This document shows, in pieces, positions 52,865-63,142 of a stretch of DNA of 64,000 nucleotides. The translations under genes were made by a program, and so were the position numbers. The notes below the pieces were generated by a model. The model made no database searches. It was given only the letters and a program-made list of their open reading frames with translations, and had not been told where the DNA came from. Each line of letters begins with the position of its first letter. The stretch's first letter is position 1. Source of the DNA: Gadus chalcogrammus (Eukaryota; Chordata; Actinopteri; Gadiformes; Gadidae); assembly GCF_026213295.1 (NCBI RefSeq), contig NC_079414.1, positions 11,348,362-11,412,361 of the forward strand, read 5' to 3'.

Positions 52865-53791
52865 GTCTGGCTGTGGAATGTTCCTCCGCTTGCAAAGGTT
52901 GTGTAGAATGGCACATACAGTGATTACTGTGCTTGCCCTCTCTGGGGTGAGGCGTATTTCGCCGTGGAGGACATGAAACTGACGTTTCATCTGCCCAATT
53001 CCTCTCTCCACAACATTTCGTGTATGTTTGTGTGCTCGCAAAGAGCCAATACGATGTGTTTTACGCATAGGACTAAGCGTAATCTGCGTAATCACTTACA
53101 TGTTACACTTTAACTGTGCTCCCGGTTGTGGATTAAGGTAGGGTGTCTAGAGCCACGTCTTGCATGGATAGTCACTGTCACCCAGCAAGTGACACCCAAC
53201 TCCTACATCTCAAAAAGCTGCCTCAGACCGCTCACCATTAAAATGCGCGAATCATGGGTAGCTGAAGATCCAGGCCACTTTGCAACAACATCCAGTAGGC
53301 TATGTTAAAATTTGCATCAAAAACAACCTGCGTGTTGATGGAATGCACTTTCTTCCTCTTGACGAACACGTTCTCGTCTTTTGATGGCGCAATTATTTTT
53401 ATTTTTTATAAGTTATATATATTTTTTTATAATTTATAATTTTTATAACATTTTATTTCGGGACTAATCGGATTATTCCTGTTAGTCGGGGATGTTATTG
53501 CATCGCTCATTAACTCCACAATAAATTGAATACCCTAACATTTCGTCTCGCAGGCATTTTAAGATTCTTTGTGAATAGGTCTTACTGAGTTAGGAGTCCT
53601 CTTGAGGACTTTTAAGCTCTCCTAGACTTAGGTGCTACTTTTAGTCCTAAAATACTTTGTGAATTGCTCTTAGTGAAAAAAGTTAGGAGTCCTAAATTTA
53701 AGAGTGACACGCCCATTATTTTCAGGAGTTACTCCTAAATTCGCCAGTTAGGACCTACTTTTAGCCCTAAGATCCTTTGTGAATACGGCCC
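52278..53791. mobile_element. PIF/Harbinger transposon in the mucin 3' UTR
   Basis: Ends GGGCCGTATTCACAAAG and CTTTGTGAATACGGCCC are inverted, with CTG duplicated on both sides (52275-52277, 53792-53794). A 3-bp CWG duplication is, as I recall, typical of vertebrate Harbinger elements. Sub-terminal ACTCCTAA/TTAGGAGT words recur in both orientations. It lies 14 bp after the mucin stop codon and carries a broken minus-strand transposase. Confidence 0.85.
52754..53394 (-). pseudogene. Harbinger (HARBI1-type) transposase remnant
   Basis: Minus-strand fragments show the three DDE regions in order: KDENVFVKRKKVHSINTQVV followed by FDANFN (first Asp, about 53320-53390), LGDSDYPCKTWL (second Asp, about 53150-53190) interrupted by a TAG just after, and RNVVERGIGQMKRQF (Glu, about 52975-53020) with TVITVCAILHNLCK. 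Frame changes and stops separate the parts. The C-terminal part encodes a run of about eleven Asp from an (ATC)n tract at about 52835-52864. It is not functional as it stands. Confidence 0.8.
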
Positions 53792-53817
53792 CTGATGTAT
53801 ACTAGTGTACCAAAATG

Positions 53818-53823
53818 AATAAA
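53818..53823 (+). terminator. Candidate mucin poly(A) signal
   Basis: AATAAA lies 24 bp after the downstream edge of the Harbinger target duplication. Without the element it would sit about 40 bp beyond the stop codon. Another AATAAA occurs inside the element (52674) and could be used instead. Confidence 0.45.
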
Positions 53824-53929
53824 CTTAATCTAATTTACAGCATTTACTTTATTCTGTGTTTACACATCTATTTCAAGGAGGATTTGTTGATAAGTATTGT
53901 TTAGAATATGTTTGTAAATAAGCCTCTGT

Positions 53930-54387
53930 TCAGATCTGGCTGAACAGTGGGGTATACTACGAACCTCGATTAGTGGGTTAGGGATGTATGTTGCGCTCAA
54001 AGCCTGGGTTAGCTGTGACACAAAAATCGCTCTCTTTTAACGTCGCTGTATCACCATGGGGCCTTTTGCTGCCAACCAAACCTGGTCGGGAGCAGGTTAT
54101 CAGCTAAGACTTTCAGGTAAGATCGGTGTGCGCAACTTCCTAGCCACTCCTTTGACACTGGTGTCACCATGGTGTTCCCGCGGACGACTGAGCCCGAAGC
54201 GTACAGGGGTCTCCCCGGAGTCAGAGGGTCTTTCAATCAGGACGGATCCGATCCCTCGGTATTGCCTGAGAAAAAAATGTATGAGAGATATAAGTTCTCA
54301 TCAGAGGGTTTTCACTATTTGATCGTCCTTTTTGGACCTAATGTAGACAATGCTTACTGTTGCGCATTGTTTCTCCTTGAGAAAGTG
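53930..54387 (+). mobile_element. Fragment of another Harbinger-type element
   Basis: It begins near GGGGTATACTACGAACCTCG, a fish repeat end seen on Harbinger-group elements, and contains a transposase N-terminal fragment. The right side is interrupted by a MITE at 54388, and I cannot define the right boundary. Confidence 0.5.
54169..54353 (+). pseudogene. Harbinger transposase N-terminal fragment
   Basis: It reads PRTTEPEAYRGLPGVRGSFN and then KKMYERYKFSSEGFHYLIVL. The second part matches the typical Harbinger N-terminus (a Tyr-Glu-Arg-Tyr-Arg/Lys-Phe-Ser motif followed by an Ile/Tyr-Leu helix). It stops being recognisable at about 54353, shortly before the MITE. No catalytic region follows. 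Confidence 0.6.
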
Positions 54388-54700
54388 CAGTGTTTCCCCC
54401 CAGCACTGTGTTGTCAAGGCGGCCGCCTTAACAACAATAGGGCCCCGCCTTGACTACCAATGTATCTATACATTTTTTTTAAATTATTATTTTTTTTCAT
54501 TTTTTAAATATTATTATGCATTAACAAAGTAGAAAACCCTCGTAGGGAAAGAAAACATACTTCCATCAGGTGTAAAAAATAAAGATCAATAATGCATTGG
54601 TAATACTGTTCACAATAATGGTCGTGCCATAAAGCTTTTTGAATTGAAAAAGCCCGCTCCCTGACCACCTTGACTAAGACATTTACTGGGGGAAACACTG
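54388..54700. mobile_element. Small MITE with CAGTGTTTCCCCC ends
   Basis: The left end CAGTGTTTCCCCC and right end GGGGGAAACACTG are perfect 13-bp inverses, 313 bp apart. Next to the left end is AAGGCGGCCGCCTT, a 14-bp palindrome (54416-54429). The flanking octamers do not match, so no duplication is assigned. The end sequence suggests hAT. Confidence 0.75.
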
Positions 54701-56070
54701 GAGTGGTATAGTGGAGGTAGCGCGTCAGTCTTTATGTGTATTAAAATGTCAAAATTCTTATGTCATATGGAATACTTATTCCCTACAGTTTAGGGAATTA
54801 TATTTGTATGCTTATTTCGAACTTGAACCCATGTTCTCAAGGCCATGCTGGCACCACATCTAGATGGGGGCAAAAGGCATGATGACAGGCGAGTTTGAAC
54901 CCCGGTCGCTGGCGTTCAGGTCTTATACTAATTCACTAATGTACACTGCCCGTACATCTCAGCAGTTGAAAAAATATGCTATACATTTCTTACATAGGGT
55001 GTATTTAAAGCAAATTTCCTAAATCATAGAATAAAGCAGGTTGGACGTTGCTTATTTTTCAGACAATATGCAGAACACAGACGAACACAAAGATTGTGAC
55101 ATCCGTCAGCAACACGCAAGCTCTGTGTTCGCCAATCTACTTATCGAGTCTTAAAAACCAAATGGCGTCGACGGGTGCTCTACTGATGGTATTGTGTGTA
55201 TAAAATGTCCTTTTTAATAAACAATCTGTACACTTAAAGTTCTCAATGCCTCGTTTTATATGTTAAGACCCTTATTATACTACCAAAGATGTGTCGGGCT
55301 ACTTCTAGCCTTTTAAGTGGTTTAAAATAGCGATTTCGTTTTTACGATTACCACTGCCACCTTCGTTCCAAGTTTATAGCGTTTTGATAGAATCAGCCAA
55401 AAACACCCAACTAAAGAAAGCGTCTATATGCGGTTTTGTGCTCCAAAATGAACGTTTCAACTCGTTGTCATACAAAACATATCCCAAATCCATTTTACAC
55501 CGGAATTACCCTTTAACTCTGATCGCGAGGTACGTATTTGTCAATCTAGGTTATCCCAAAAAAGTCTGCATTTTCAGCCCGTTTCGTAGTATAGCCCACA
55601 GATCCTTTCACCTTCTTTTCTTTTGTACTTGTTTCGACCCAATCATGTTGCTACACAGTAAAAAAGTGTCAAATTTACTGTTAAAGAGTTGAATTTAACT
55701 GTTTCAGATGATATGTGGTCCCACTCAAAATGAGTGTAAAACTTTTCAGAGTTAATTATTTTCAATTCAGTGTCAATATTAACAATGGAATGTGTAAAAG
55801 TATTTAACATTGTGGTCAGTTCACACTGTAACGAGTATTATCTTGATAGAGTAAATTTTACTCCTGAATTGTACGTTAAAATGACACTTTAATGTGTAAT
55901 ATATTATTATTTTTATTTCTCTAGTGTCATTTTTAATCTAGGTTATATGATGCAGTGTTACTGATTCACTATAACCTATCAAATGTAAACAAACACAAAC
56001 ATATATGGTTACATGGTTCATTTATTATCAGTTCTTATCATTTCAACCCTTTAGATTAGAAACCATCAAT
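54701..56070. other. Non-coding stretch
   Basis: No supported gene. A plus-strand frame at 55384-55692 has no recognised similarity. Around 55656-55870 there are several ACTTT/TGTCA-rich short words (CAGTAAAAAAGTGTCAAATT) suggestive of an old repeat, not identified. Confidence 0.4.
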
Positions 56071-56177
56071 AATAATAAATAATATATTCAATCTATATAG
56101 CGCTTTTCTCACGCTCAAAGCGCTTTACATAGGGGCACAACAATAGATAAACAAGAAAGAAATTAGAGTTGATGGGG

Positions 56178-56831
56178 CTAAGGTTGGTGAGTGATATAGG
56201 GGTAGGCAGAGGAGAAGAGATGAGTCTTGAGGCGGGACTGGAAGATGGTGAGGGACTCAGAGTCACGAATATGTTGGGGGAGGGAGTTCCAGAGCCTGGG
56301 AGCTGCCCTGGAGAAGGCTCTGTCACCAATGCTGTGGAGTTTTGATGTGTGAGTGGAGAGGAGACCAGCTGAGGAGGATCTGAGGGCCCGGGGGGGTTGG
56401 TTGAGGGAGAGAAGGTCAAAGAGATATGGGGGGGCCAAATGGTGGTGGGCTTTGTAGGTGAGGACCAGGAGTTTGTAATGGATCCGGTGTGAGATGGGGA
56501 GCCAGTGGAGATTCTTGAGGACAGGGCTGATGTGGTGCCACGCTTTAATGTGAGTGAGGAGACGGGCTGCTGCATTCTGGACCAGTTGGAGTATGTTGAT
56601 GGAGGTGGTGGAGATGCCGGCGAGGAGTGAATTGCAATAATCAAGGCAGGAGGAGATGAAGGCATGGATGAGTCTTTCTGCAGCGTGGGGTGTGAGGGAG
56701 GATCTGATCTTTGCAATATTACGGAGGTGATAGAAGGAGGTTTTGACGGTGTGGCGGATGTGGGGTTCAAGGGAGAGGGTGGAATCAAAGATTACGCCAA
56801 GGTTGCAGGCCTGGGGGGAGGGGGAGACCAT
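56178..56831 (-). pseudogene. L2 LINE ORF2 C-terminal part
   Basis: It begins at the conserved NLGVIFDSTLSLEPHI and continues through SCLDYCNSLLAG, LQLVQNAAARLLT, LHWLPISHRIHYKLLVLTYK and RLWNSLPQHIR, the full C-terminal region of L2 ORF2. It ends with a stop near 56178. Confidence 0.85.
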
Positions 56832-57017
56832 GGTGCCGTCAGTAGTGAGTGTGGGGGGGTTTGCAAGTTTACTGAGGGTGGATTTGGAGCCAATGAGGAG
56901 GAGTTCAGTTTTGTTGCCGTTAAGTTTCAGGAAGTTATTTTACATCCAGAGAGTGAGTGAAGACAGGCAGGATTCAATGTGGGAGAGGGGGGGGTTTTGG
57001 GGGGATTTGGTGCTGAG

Positions 57018-57824
57018 TTAAATCTTGGTGTCGTCGGCGTAGCAATGGAAGTCCATGGAGAAATGGCGGAGTAACTGACCAAGGGGGAGGAGGTAAATGA
57101 TGAAGAGGAGGGGGCCAAGTACAGAACCTTGGGGAACACCTTGTGTGACGTGGCTGTGGCAGATGTGTGGTTGTGGAGGGAGATGAAGTAAGATCTGTCG
57201 GAGAGGTAGGAGTGAAGCCAGCTGAGTGCAGTTCCTTCGATTCCGAGGTTGCTGAGTGGTGAGCAGGATGGTGTGGTTTACAGTATCGAAGGCTGCACTC
57301 AGGTCAAGGAGGATGAGGAAGTTGAGAGAACCAGATTCTGCAGAGGTGAGGAGGTCATTGAGGACTTTGAGGAGAGCAGTTTCTGTGCTGTGGAGGGGGC
57401 GGAAGCCAGATTGGAGGGGTTCGAAAAGGTTATTGGCGTGGAGATGGGATTGGAGTTGTGTGGTGACGATGCGTTCAAGGGTTTTGGAGAGGAAGGGGAG
57501 GTTGGAGATTGGGCGGTAGTTACTGAGGGAGGAGGGGTCAAGACCAGGTTTCTTGAGGGTGGGGGTGACAGCAGCAGATTTGAAGGCAGAGGGGACAGTT
57601 CCATGGGACAGTGAGGAGTTGAAGAGCTTAGTGAGGTAAGGGCAGAGAACGGGGAGGCAGGACTTGAGCAGGGGAGTGAGGAGGGGGTCAAGGGAGGAGT
57701 TAGTAGGTTTTGAGGAGCCTATACGTTTGGATAGTGCAGGAGGGGTAACCAGGTCAAAACGGGTGAGACGGCAATGGGGAGGAGGTGTTGGGAGGTCCAG
57801 AGAGATGGGTAGGGGAGGGGCCAT
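57018..57824 (-). pseudogene. L2 LINE reverse transcriptase
   Basis: Motifs in order: NYRPISNLPFLSKTLE, SGFRPLHSTETALLKVLNDL, the first catalytic Asp in LLDLSAAFDTVNH, GVPQGSVLGPLLF, and the catalytic box CYADDTKI. Between NHTILL and QGVPQGS about 50 residues do not match the family. This looks like a stretch read out of frame between two compensating indels. The frame then breaks after YADDTKI. Confidence 0.85.
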
Positions 57825-57857
57825 TGAGTGTGCAGGGGGGTTATGTACAGGGAAGAG

Positions 57858-58097
57858 TTAATGGTTGATTGCAGTGATTTTGTCGGCGAAGAACTGGAGG
57901 AATGAGTTGCAGAGATCTGGGGTAGAGGTGGAGAGGGTGCTGGTCCGAGGTTTGAGGAGGTTGCTCACTGTGGAGAAGAGGGTTCTGGGGTTTTGACAGG
58001 GCTCAGAAAAGATGGCGGAGAGGTAAGCAGACTTGGCGGCGATGAGGGCGTCTTTGTAGGCAGTGAGGTGGAGTTTGTAGGCTTGGTGGTGGACTTT
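57858..58097 (-). pseudogene. L2 LINE ORF2 fragment upstream of reverse transcriptase
   Basis: It contains YKLHLTAYKDALIAAKSAYL and FFADKITAINH, the linker region between endonuclease and reverse transcriptase in L2. The start at 58133 falls in flanking sequence. It is separated from the next part by a frame break. Confidence 0.7.
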
Positions 58098-58715
58098 TTT
58101 TTTATTACCAAACCTCATGAATAACGTTTGCAAAGCGCAATGCTTTAATGCTCACCATAGATAGCAATAGGGGACAACAAAGAGAGCCGTGTCATTAACT
58201 CCATATGACATTTGTATATCAAAAGGTCTAGGATACTGCATGTTGTTGACATTAAACCCAACATAATCTTTCTTGGTTGTGGTCACTTCGTGGATGGAAA
58301 TGTTCTTGAAAAGTAACTGTACATAAAGGCAAAGTGAGGAACAACAGTTCCTCATGTATTATAAGAACTGAATCGATCTGGTAAAACAGAGGCATTGCAT
58401 TTTTAACTTTGCCACAAATAACCAGACCTGGGCGGTAAACAAAGCCATTGTGTTTAGCCCAATTCACCTTCAGAACTTGAACCCTATTGGGCACTTCCAT
58501 TGATATGGCAAGTACAGAACCTCCTTTTACGATAATAGTGTAGCCCTCTCACTCAATTCTGTTTTGACTAAATTACTTTCATATAATGTCCATTTAACAT
58601 ATAAAAGTTAATGCATGGGTTGTGAAATGGTGAGAGCCACGAAATATATTTTCTGGATGGTGTACAGTACACTAAACACAATTTAAGGATGACTCTGGCT
58701 ATGATGCCAAGAGGC
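58098..58715. other. Non-coding stretch
   Basis: No supported gene or repeat. Short frames only. Confidence 0.45.
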
Positions 58716-58718
58716 CTG

Positions 58719-59906
58719 GGCCCCGTTTCCTGATATCGATGGATCTTCGCTCGTAAGATGGTTCGAAAGAGGGAGCTTTCGAATCATCGATAATTTCTTT
58801 GGAGCGTTTCCCGAAACTCCTCTTAACATGAACGCGCATTCGCTGCACTCAAGACGATCTTAGGATTGTACCTGTCCACTGACATGGTGCTGAAACGGGC
58901 TATGACGCAGGGGGAGACGCAGGAATGTCGGAGGAAAATGGGGTTAAAAGGGTTAAAATATCTCCCCATCAAGGCCAACCGCAGAGTAAACTACGAAAAG
59001 AATAGATTGCAATAATATGAATGCTAAAGATATTAAAACACAATTGATTAAGCCTAGGCCGAAATATATAGCAGTCCTAATCCTGAGCGCACGATCGGGA
59101 GGTGGAAGTTGCGCTTTAGATGCCTTCACAAGTCCAGCGGAGGGCTCCAGTTTTCGCCGGCCAAGTCATGCGCTGTGATATGTGTGACAGCTATGTTGCA
59201 CAACATTGCAGCTAAGGCTGGGGTAGCTTTGGTTGAACCGGAGGACATTGAGGACGATGACGACGAGGAAGATCGGTGTGAGGACGGCCTCCCTCATAAC
59301 TACGCGGCTGGTTTTCATGCACGTCGAAGAGTGATTGAGACTTTTTTTTAACCCCCTCCACCCTCCCACATGTCACTAAACATTCCCTTCAACGTGACCA
59401 ATCCCCACCATATCCCAGCCTTTTGCCTGCTCCTTTGCTTGTTTTTTATAAAAAAATATATATATATATTTTTTTTTTACATTATTTTAGGCTACGTTTT
59501 ATGAGTAGCCTATGTCAGTCTGCACAAATCCCCCCCACTTTCTCTCACACATTTTAAGTGCCCTGCCTGCTCAAACATTTCCTGGACTGTCTCTCTCAAA
59601 CTAAGAACATAATGGCCCACATTAGGCTCAGACGCACGTGATACACCATTACCAATGTGTTATAATAAAACGCATCCAATACTAGGAATGTCCGCTGGCT
59701 ACGCCACTGAGGCTATAGTAGGCTAACGAGGCTCTTAGCGTCCTACGAGTACCCTGGAGCACTCGTTAGCTACTCGTGACTCGTGAGCGTTTTTAAGACG
59801 TTCGTTACCAAAGATGCTTTCGGGAAACGGTGTGAAAACTGTATGATGCTCTTACGACCCACTCTGCGATCCACTTAGGCTAAAGATGCTTTCGGGAAAC
59901 GGGGCC
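58719..59906. mobile_element. Second Harbinger relic with CTG target duplication
   Basis: Ends GGCCCCGTTTCC and GGAAACGGGGCC are inverted, flanked by CTG (58716-58718 and 59907-59909). Near the right end TAAAGATGCTTTCGGGAAAC occurs as two copies (AGATGCTTTCGGGAAACG at about 59812 and 59884). It carries a transposase C-terminal fragment on the plus strand. Confidence 0.8.
59090..59351 (+). pseudogene. HARBI1-type transposase C-terminal fragment
   Basis: It contains LRFRCLHKSSGGLQFSPAKS and CVTAMLHNIAAKAGVALVEP, then an acidic run EDIEDDDDEEDRCEDG and a terminal HARRRVIETFF. The C-X-ML-HN pattern matches the end of Harbinger DDE transposases. All upstream catalytic parts are missing. Confidence 0.75.
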
Positions 59907-59909
59907 CTG

Positions 59910-60699
59910 GTTAGTTTATGAATGTACCTATACTGGTAAAGAGCATTCATTTCCCATGAAGTGTATTTCAACTGTAACTATAGCCCTTATTCAAGATGAA
60001 ACAATACAATCAACATGAAAAAAACATTGGAAAGACAAGATTTGAGAGCAATATTAGACCGTTTTATTTCTAAACGATATAACTCGGCTCTCTTTTTCCC
60101 TTTCTTTTAGATTGACTCATGAACACGTGAAAAACACAACTTATAACCCTAAATACTAATACCCCAGGGTTTTTGAAAGGTTCAGTTACTGGTACCAGTG
60201 TTGGCGAGCTTGTTGGAGCTCATACAGAAATCCTCTTCAAAAGAAAAGTCCATATACTCATACCCGAATCAGGACAAAAAGCCACGGTAATCTCCTTGAA
60301 AAACAACCTCTTCCAAGAGGCAGCAACACGATCAGGAATCCGTCTCGATGCTCGGTCCAACACCAACTCCTCGGCAGCAGCACGTGGCTAAGTCCGTCCT
60401 TGTCCTGGCCTCTCCAGTACACGCAGTTGGTTATGGTAACCGCTAGCAAAACAGGTTGTTCCTGACGACGCTGAAGTTGGAATCCGATTCGCAGCATCCG
60501 ATTCGGCAATTGCTGGTCCACCTTAAATCGGTCGTGATTGAAGGCCACCTAGAATCTTCAAATCGGTCATGATTGAAAACCACTACACCTAGACTCTTCA
60601 AATCTGGACTAAATTATCACAGTGAGGCTATACATTATGTAAAACATAGTTTCAGATTTGTGAAACCTTTACCCTATTTGTGAAAATGCAATAAAGGCA
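59910..60699. other. Non-coding stretch
   Basis: No supported gene. Two near-copies of AAATCGGTC(A/G)TGATTGAA lie near 60525 and 60562, suggesting the edge of an old repeat. A 96-codon minus-strand frame (60258-60548) has no recognised similarity. Confidence 0.4.
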
Positions 60700-61020
60700 C
60701 ATTTTATTGCTTTTTATGTCATGGCCACTGTTGTGGTGCTGTGTATTCTGCTCCTGTGTTGGCCACGCCCCCTATCTGTCTCTGCCTTGCCTGCCACTCA
60801 ACTGCTCACACCTGGCCTGCATCGTCTCATCAACTCCCCTACAAATACACCTGGTTTCCCTGCAGTCATCGCCAGATCGTACTTCGTGTTACCTTGGTAG
60901 TTACTCGTTCCTGGCTCCAGTGCATCTCTCTAGTGATCTCTCTTGTGGAATTCTCGTGCCTCACCTTTGTTTTCTCTCACCTATAGTTTTTGGATCATCA
61001 CCTCCAGCCTAGTGGTGCCG
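60700..61020 (+). other. Possible solo LTR-like fragment
   Basis: CCACGCCCCCTATCTGTCTC, CACACCTGGCCTGC, ACACCTGGTTTCCCTGCAGT and CGCCAGATCGT resemble stretches seen in fish LTR elements. I cannot define terminal TG/CA ends or a target duplication. Confidence 0.3.
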
Positions 61021-61269
61021 AGATGATGCCTCATGAAACGTCAAAGCCTCAAAGCCAGATGAACCACCAAAGTGGTTCGTGCTCGAAGCTTCAAATGAGT
61101 ACGCTAGGGACATCTAGTGGTGATTGAAATTATGACAACCCAACCCAAAATGTGATTTTTGCTTCGTGTGCCGATGCAACATTAAATCATTTGAGAATTG
61201 AAGTCATTTCAATGATACATGTGTGTGAGTGTGACATTCATAAAATGGCACAGAGCTCATGCTAGAAAA

Positions 61270-61497
61270 TAAATCATTTGGCAAAAGTGTGTCTTAACAG
61301 ACGCTTTTATCCAAAGTGACTTACTTTGGTAAATACACACATTGACACACCGACGGCAGAGTCACCCATTCAAGGCGACAGTCAGCTGTCAGGAGCAAAG
61401 TGACAGGGTCACAACAACACTGAGCTAGGAGGAGCTGGGGATTGAACTAGCAACCTACTGGTTACAAGTCAACTGCTCCACCTCCTGAGCTAAGATA
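61270..61497 (-). mobile_element. tRNA-derived SINE (V-SINE/HE1-like tail)
   Basis: On the minus strand it starts with a tRNA-like A box, TAGCTCAGGAGGTGG (61478-61492), and a B box in GGTTGCTAGTTCAATCCCC (61437-61455), the RNA polymerase III internal promoter. It ends with CACTTTGGATAAAAGCGTCT, the 3' tail shared by many fish SINEs and their partner LINEs. The length is typical for a SINE. Target duplication not identified. Confidence 0.8.
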
Positions 61498-61850
61498 TTA
61501 AAGTGTTCTGGACAGTGGTTATTGAAACCTTATTGGGAGCAACTAGATGAAAATGCTCCCAAACAGGGAAAAACCTTCTCTTCTTGGCAAACTCCATGAT
61601 GAATAATGAACGTGATGTTTCGATTGATACTACAGAAAATGCAATGCTCAAACTACTACGATCACAGACTAGTGGTATATTGAATATACCACAAGGTTGT
61701 GATCGTATACGGGACATCTTTATAGTCGAAATCTCCCGCCAATACTGAACCCATATTTCGAAGCAGAAGTCCGAGGCGAAGCCTCGAACGTCACACCCTA
61801 CGTCATTTCGCCAACGTGAATCCTACTCGAAGCGGAGCTTCGCTGGGGGA
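61498..61850. other. Non-coding stretch with short palindromes
   Basis: It contains GAGGCGAAGCCTC (61771-61783) and CGAAGCGGAGCTTCG (61828-61842), both imperfect hairpins. Similar CGAAGC/CCTCGA words lie beyond the foldback element at 63143-63180, so the foldback probably inserted into an older palindromic repeat. Confidence 0.4.
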
Positions 61851-61857
61851 GGAGCCG

Positions 61858-63135
61858 TATGGCAAGCCGAATTGTCATTTATTAACTAAGTTTGACTATC
61901 CGGAATTTACATTGTAGATATCAACAACTTCATTCAAGATATCTGTAATGTAGTTGTGACTAGTCGAAACGACAGTTAGAGATATCTGTAATGTAGTTTT
62001 GACTAGTCGAAACGACTGTTAGAGATATCTGTAATTCAGTTTTGACTAGGCGAAACTGAATTACAGATATCTGCAATGACTTCACGGAAAACGACATTCA
62101 ACTCGTCACACATCTTAAATGACAATTGCAGATATCTGTAATTCAGTTTCGCCTAGGCAGAATGAAAGTGAAAGATATCTCAAACGTCATTTGAGTGTTG
62201 GGCATTACGTTTTAGATATCCAGAAATACGTAATTTCCCCTTGCCGCCATAATCAAAGAAGCAGTGGGTTCATTTCCGAATGGAATAAGAAAGGAGCAGT
62301 CATGGCGTTGGCTGTGATCGAAAAGATCACGAGAAAATATGGAGCGATGTAATCAGTGAATTGTGTGAATGATGATTGAACGAGGAGCTGATCCGCTCCC
62401 GCTTAAAGTAAACGGTCCTATAATTTGTCATTACAGATATCTGAAACGTCATTACAGATATCTGAAACGTCATTTCGCCTAGTCAAAACTCGAATTCAAG
62501 ATATCTATAATTCAGTTTCGCCTAGGCAGAATGAAAGTTAAAGATATCTACAATTGTAGATATCTCTAATCAAAATTCCTTTCAAGATATCTATAACTTG
62601 ATAATAGATATCTACAACGTCATTTTGACTAGTCGTACTCCAGTTAGAGATATCTACAACGTCATTTTGACTAGTCGTAACTCCAGTTAGAGATATCTAC
62701 AACTTCATTTCGCCTAGTCAAAACTTAATTTAAGATATCTGAAAAGGGACATGTAGATATCTTGAATTGAGGTGAATTAAAGATATCTTGAACTGGAATT
62801 ATGACTAGTCAGAATCAAATTGTAGATATCTCAAACTGGAATTACAGATATCTACAATTCAGTTGCAGATATCCGTAATTCACAAAGTGGATATCCGCAA
62901 CTGAATTGTAGATATCCGCAATGAGAAACCCCATAGACATGAATGGCGAAAATGACGTAATTTCGCCTAGGAGGAATGTCTTTGTGGATCTGAAATGACA
63001 ATTGCGGATTGGAGGAATGTAGTTGCGGATATCCGAAATGTTAGTTTTGACTAGGCGAAACTGAATTGCAGATATCTGCAATGTAAATTCCGGATAGTCA
63101 AACTTAGTTAATAAATGACAATTCGGCTTGCCATA
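61858..63135. mobile_element. Foldback DNA element packed with GATATC palindromes
   Basis: Inverted ends of 65 bp (61858-61922 and 63071-63135) differ by one base; they start TATGGCAAGCCGAATTGTC. Directly outside both ends is GGAGCCG (61851-61857, 63136-63142), a 7-bp target duplication. The interior has about 27 GATATC sites alternating with CTAGTC/CTAGGC-containing spacers in both orientations, so the whole element can fold on itself in many registers. A 190-bp island without these words (about 62225-62430) lies inside. No transposase is present. Confidence 0.85.
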
Positions 63136-63142
63136 GGAGCCG

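Larger units (their letters stand above)
56071..58097 (-). mobile_element. 5'-truncated L2-clade LINE
   Basis: On the minus strand the element runs from about 58097 to 56071. It ends with the hairpin-like AAAGCGCTTTGAG ... AAAAGCGCTATATAG and an ATT-rich tail, the characteristic L2 3' end in fish. The endonuclease is missing. The coding remnant is in three frames. Confidence 0.85.

Noticed and set aside
54890..54915. GAGTTTGAACCCCGG, similar to a tRNA B box
   Set aside because: No A box at the right distance and no cloverleaf.
62041..62900. Regularly spaced repeats resembling a CRISPR array
   Set aside because: Spacing is irregular, repeats occur on both strands and are short palindromes, and the context is a eukaryotic foldback element.
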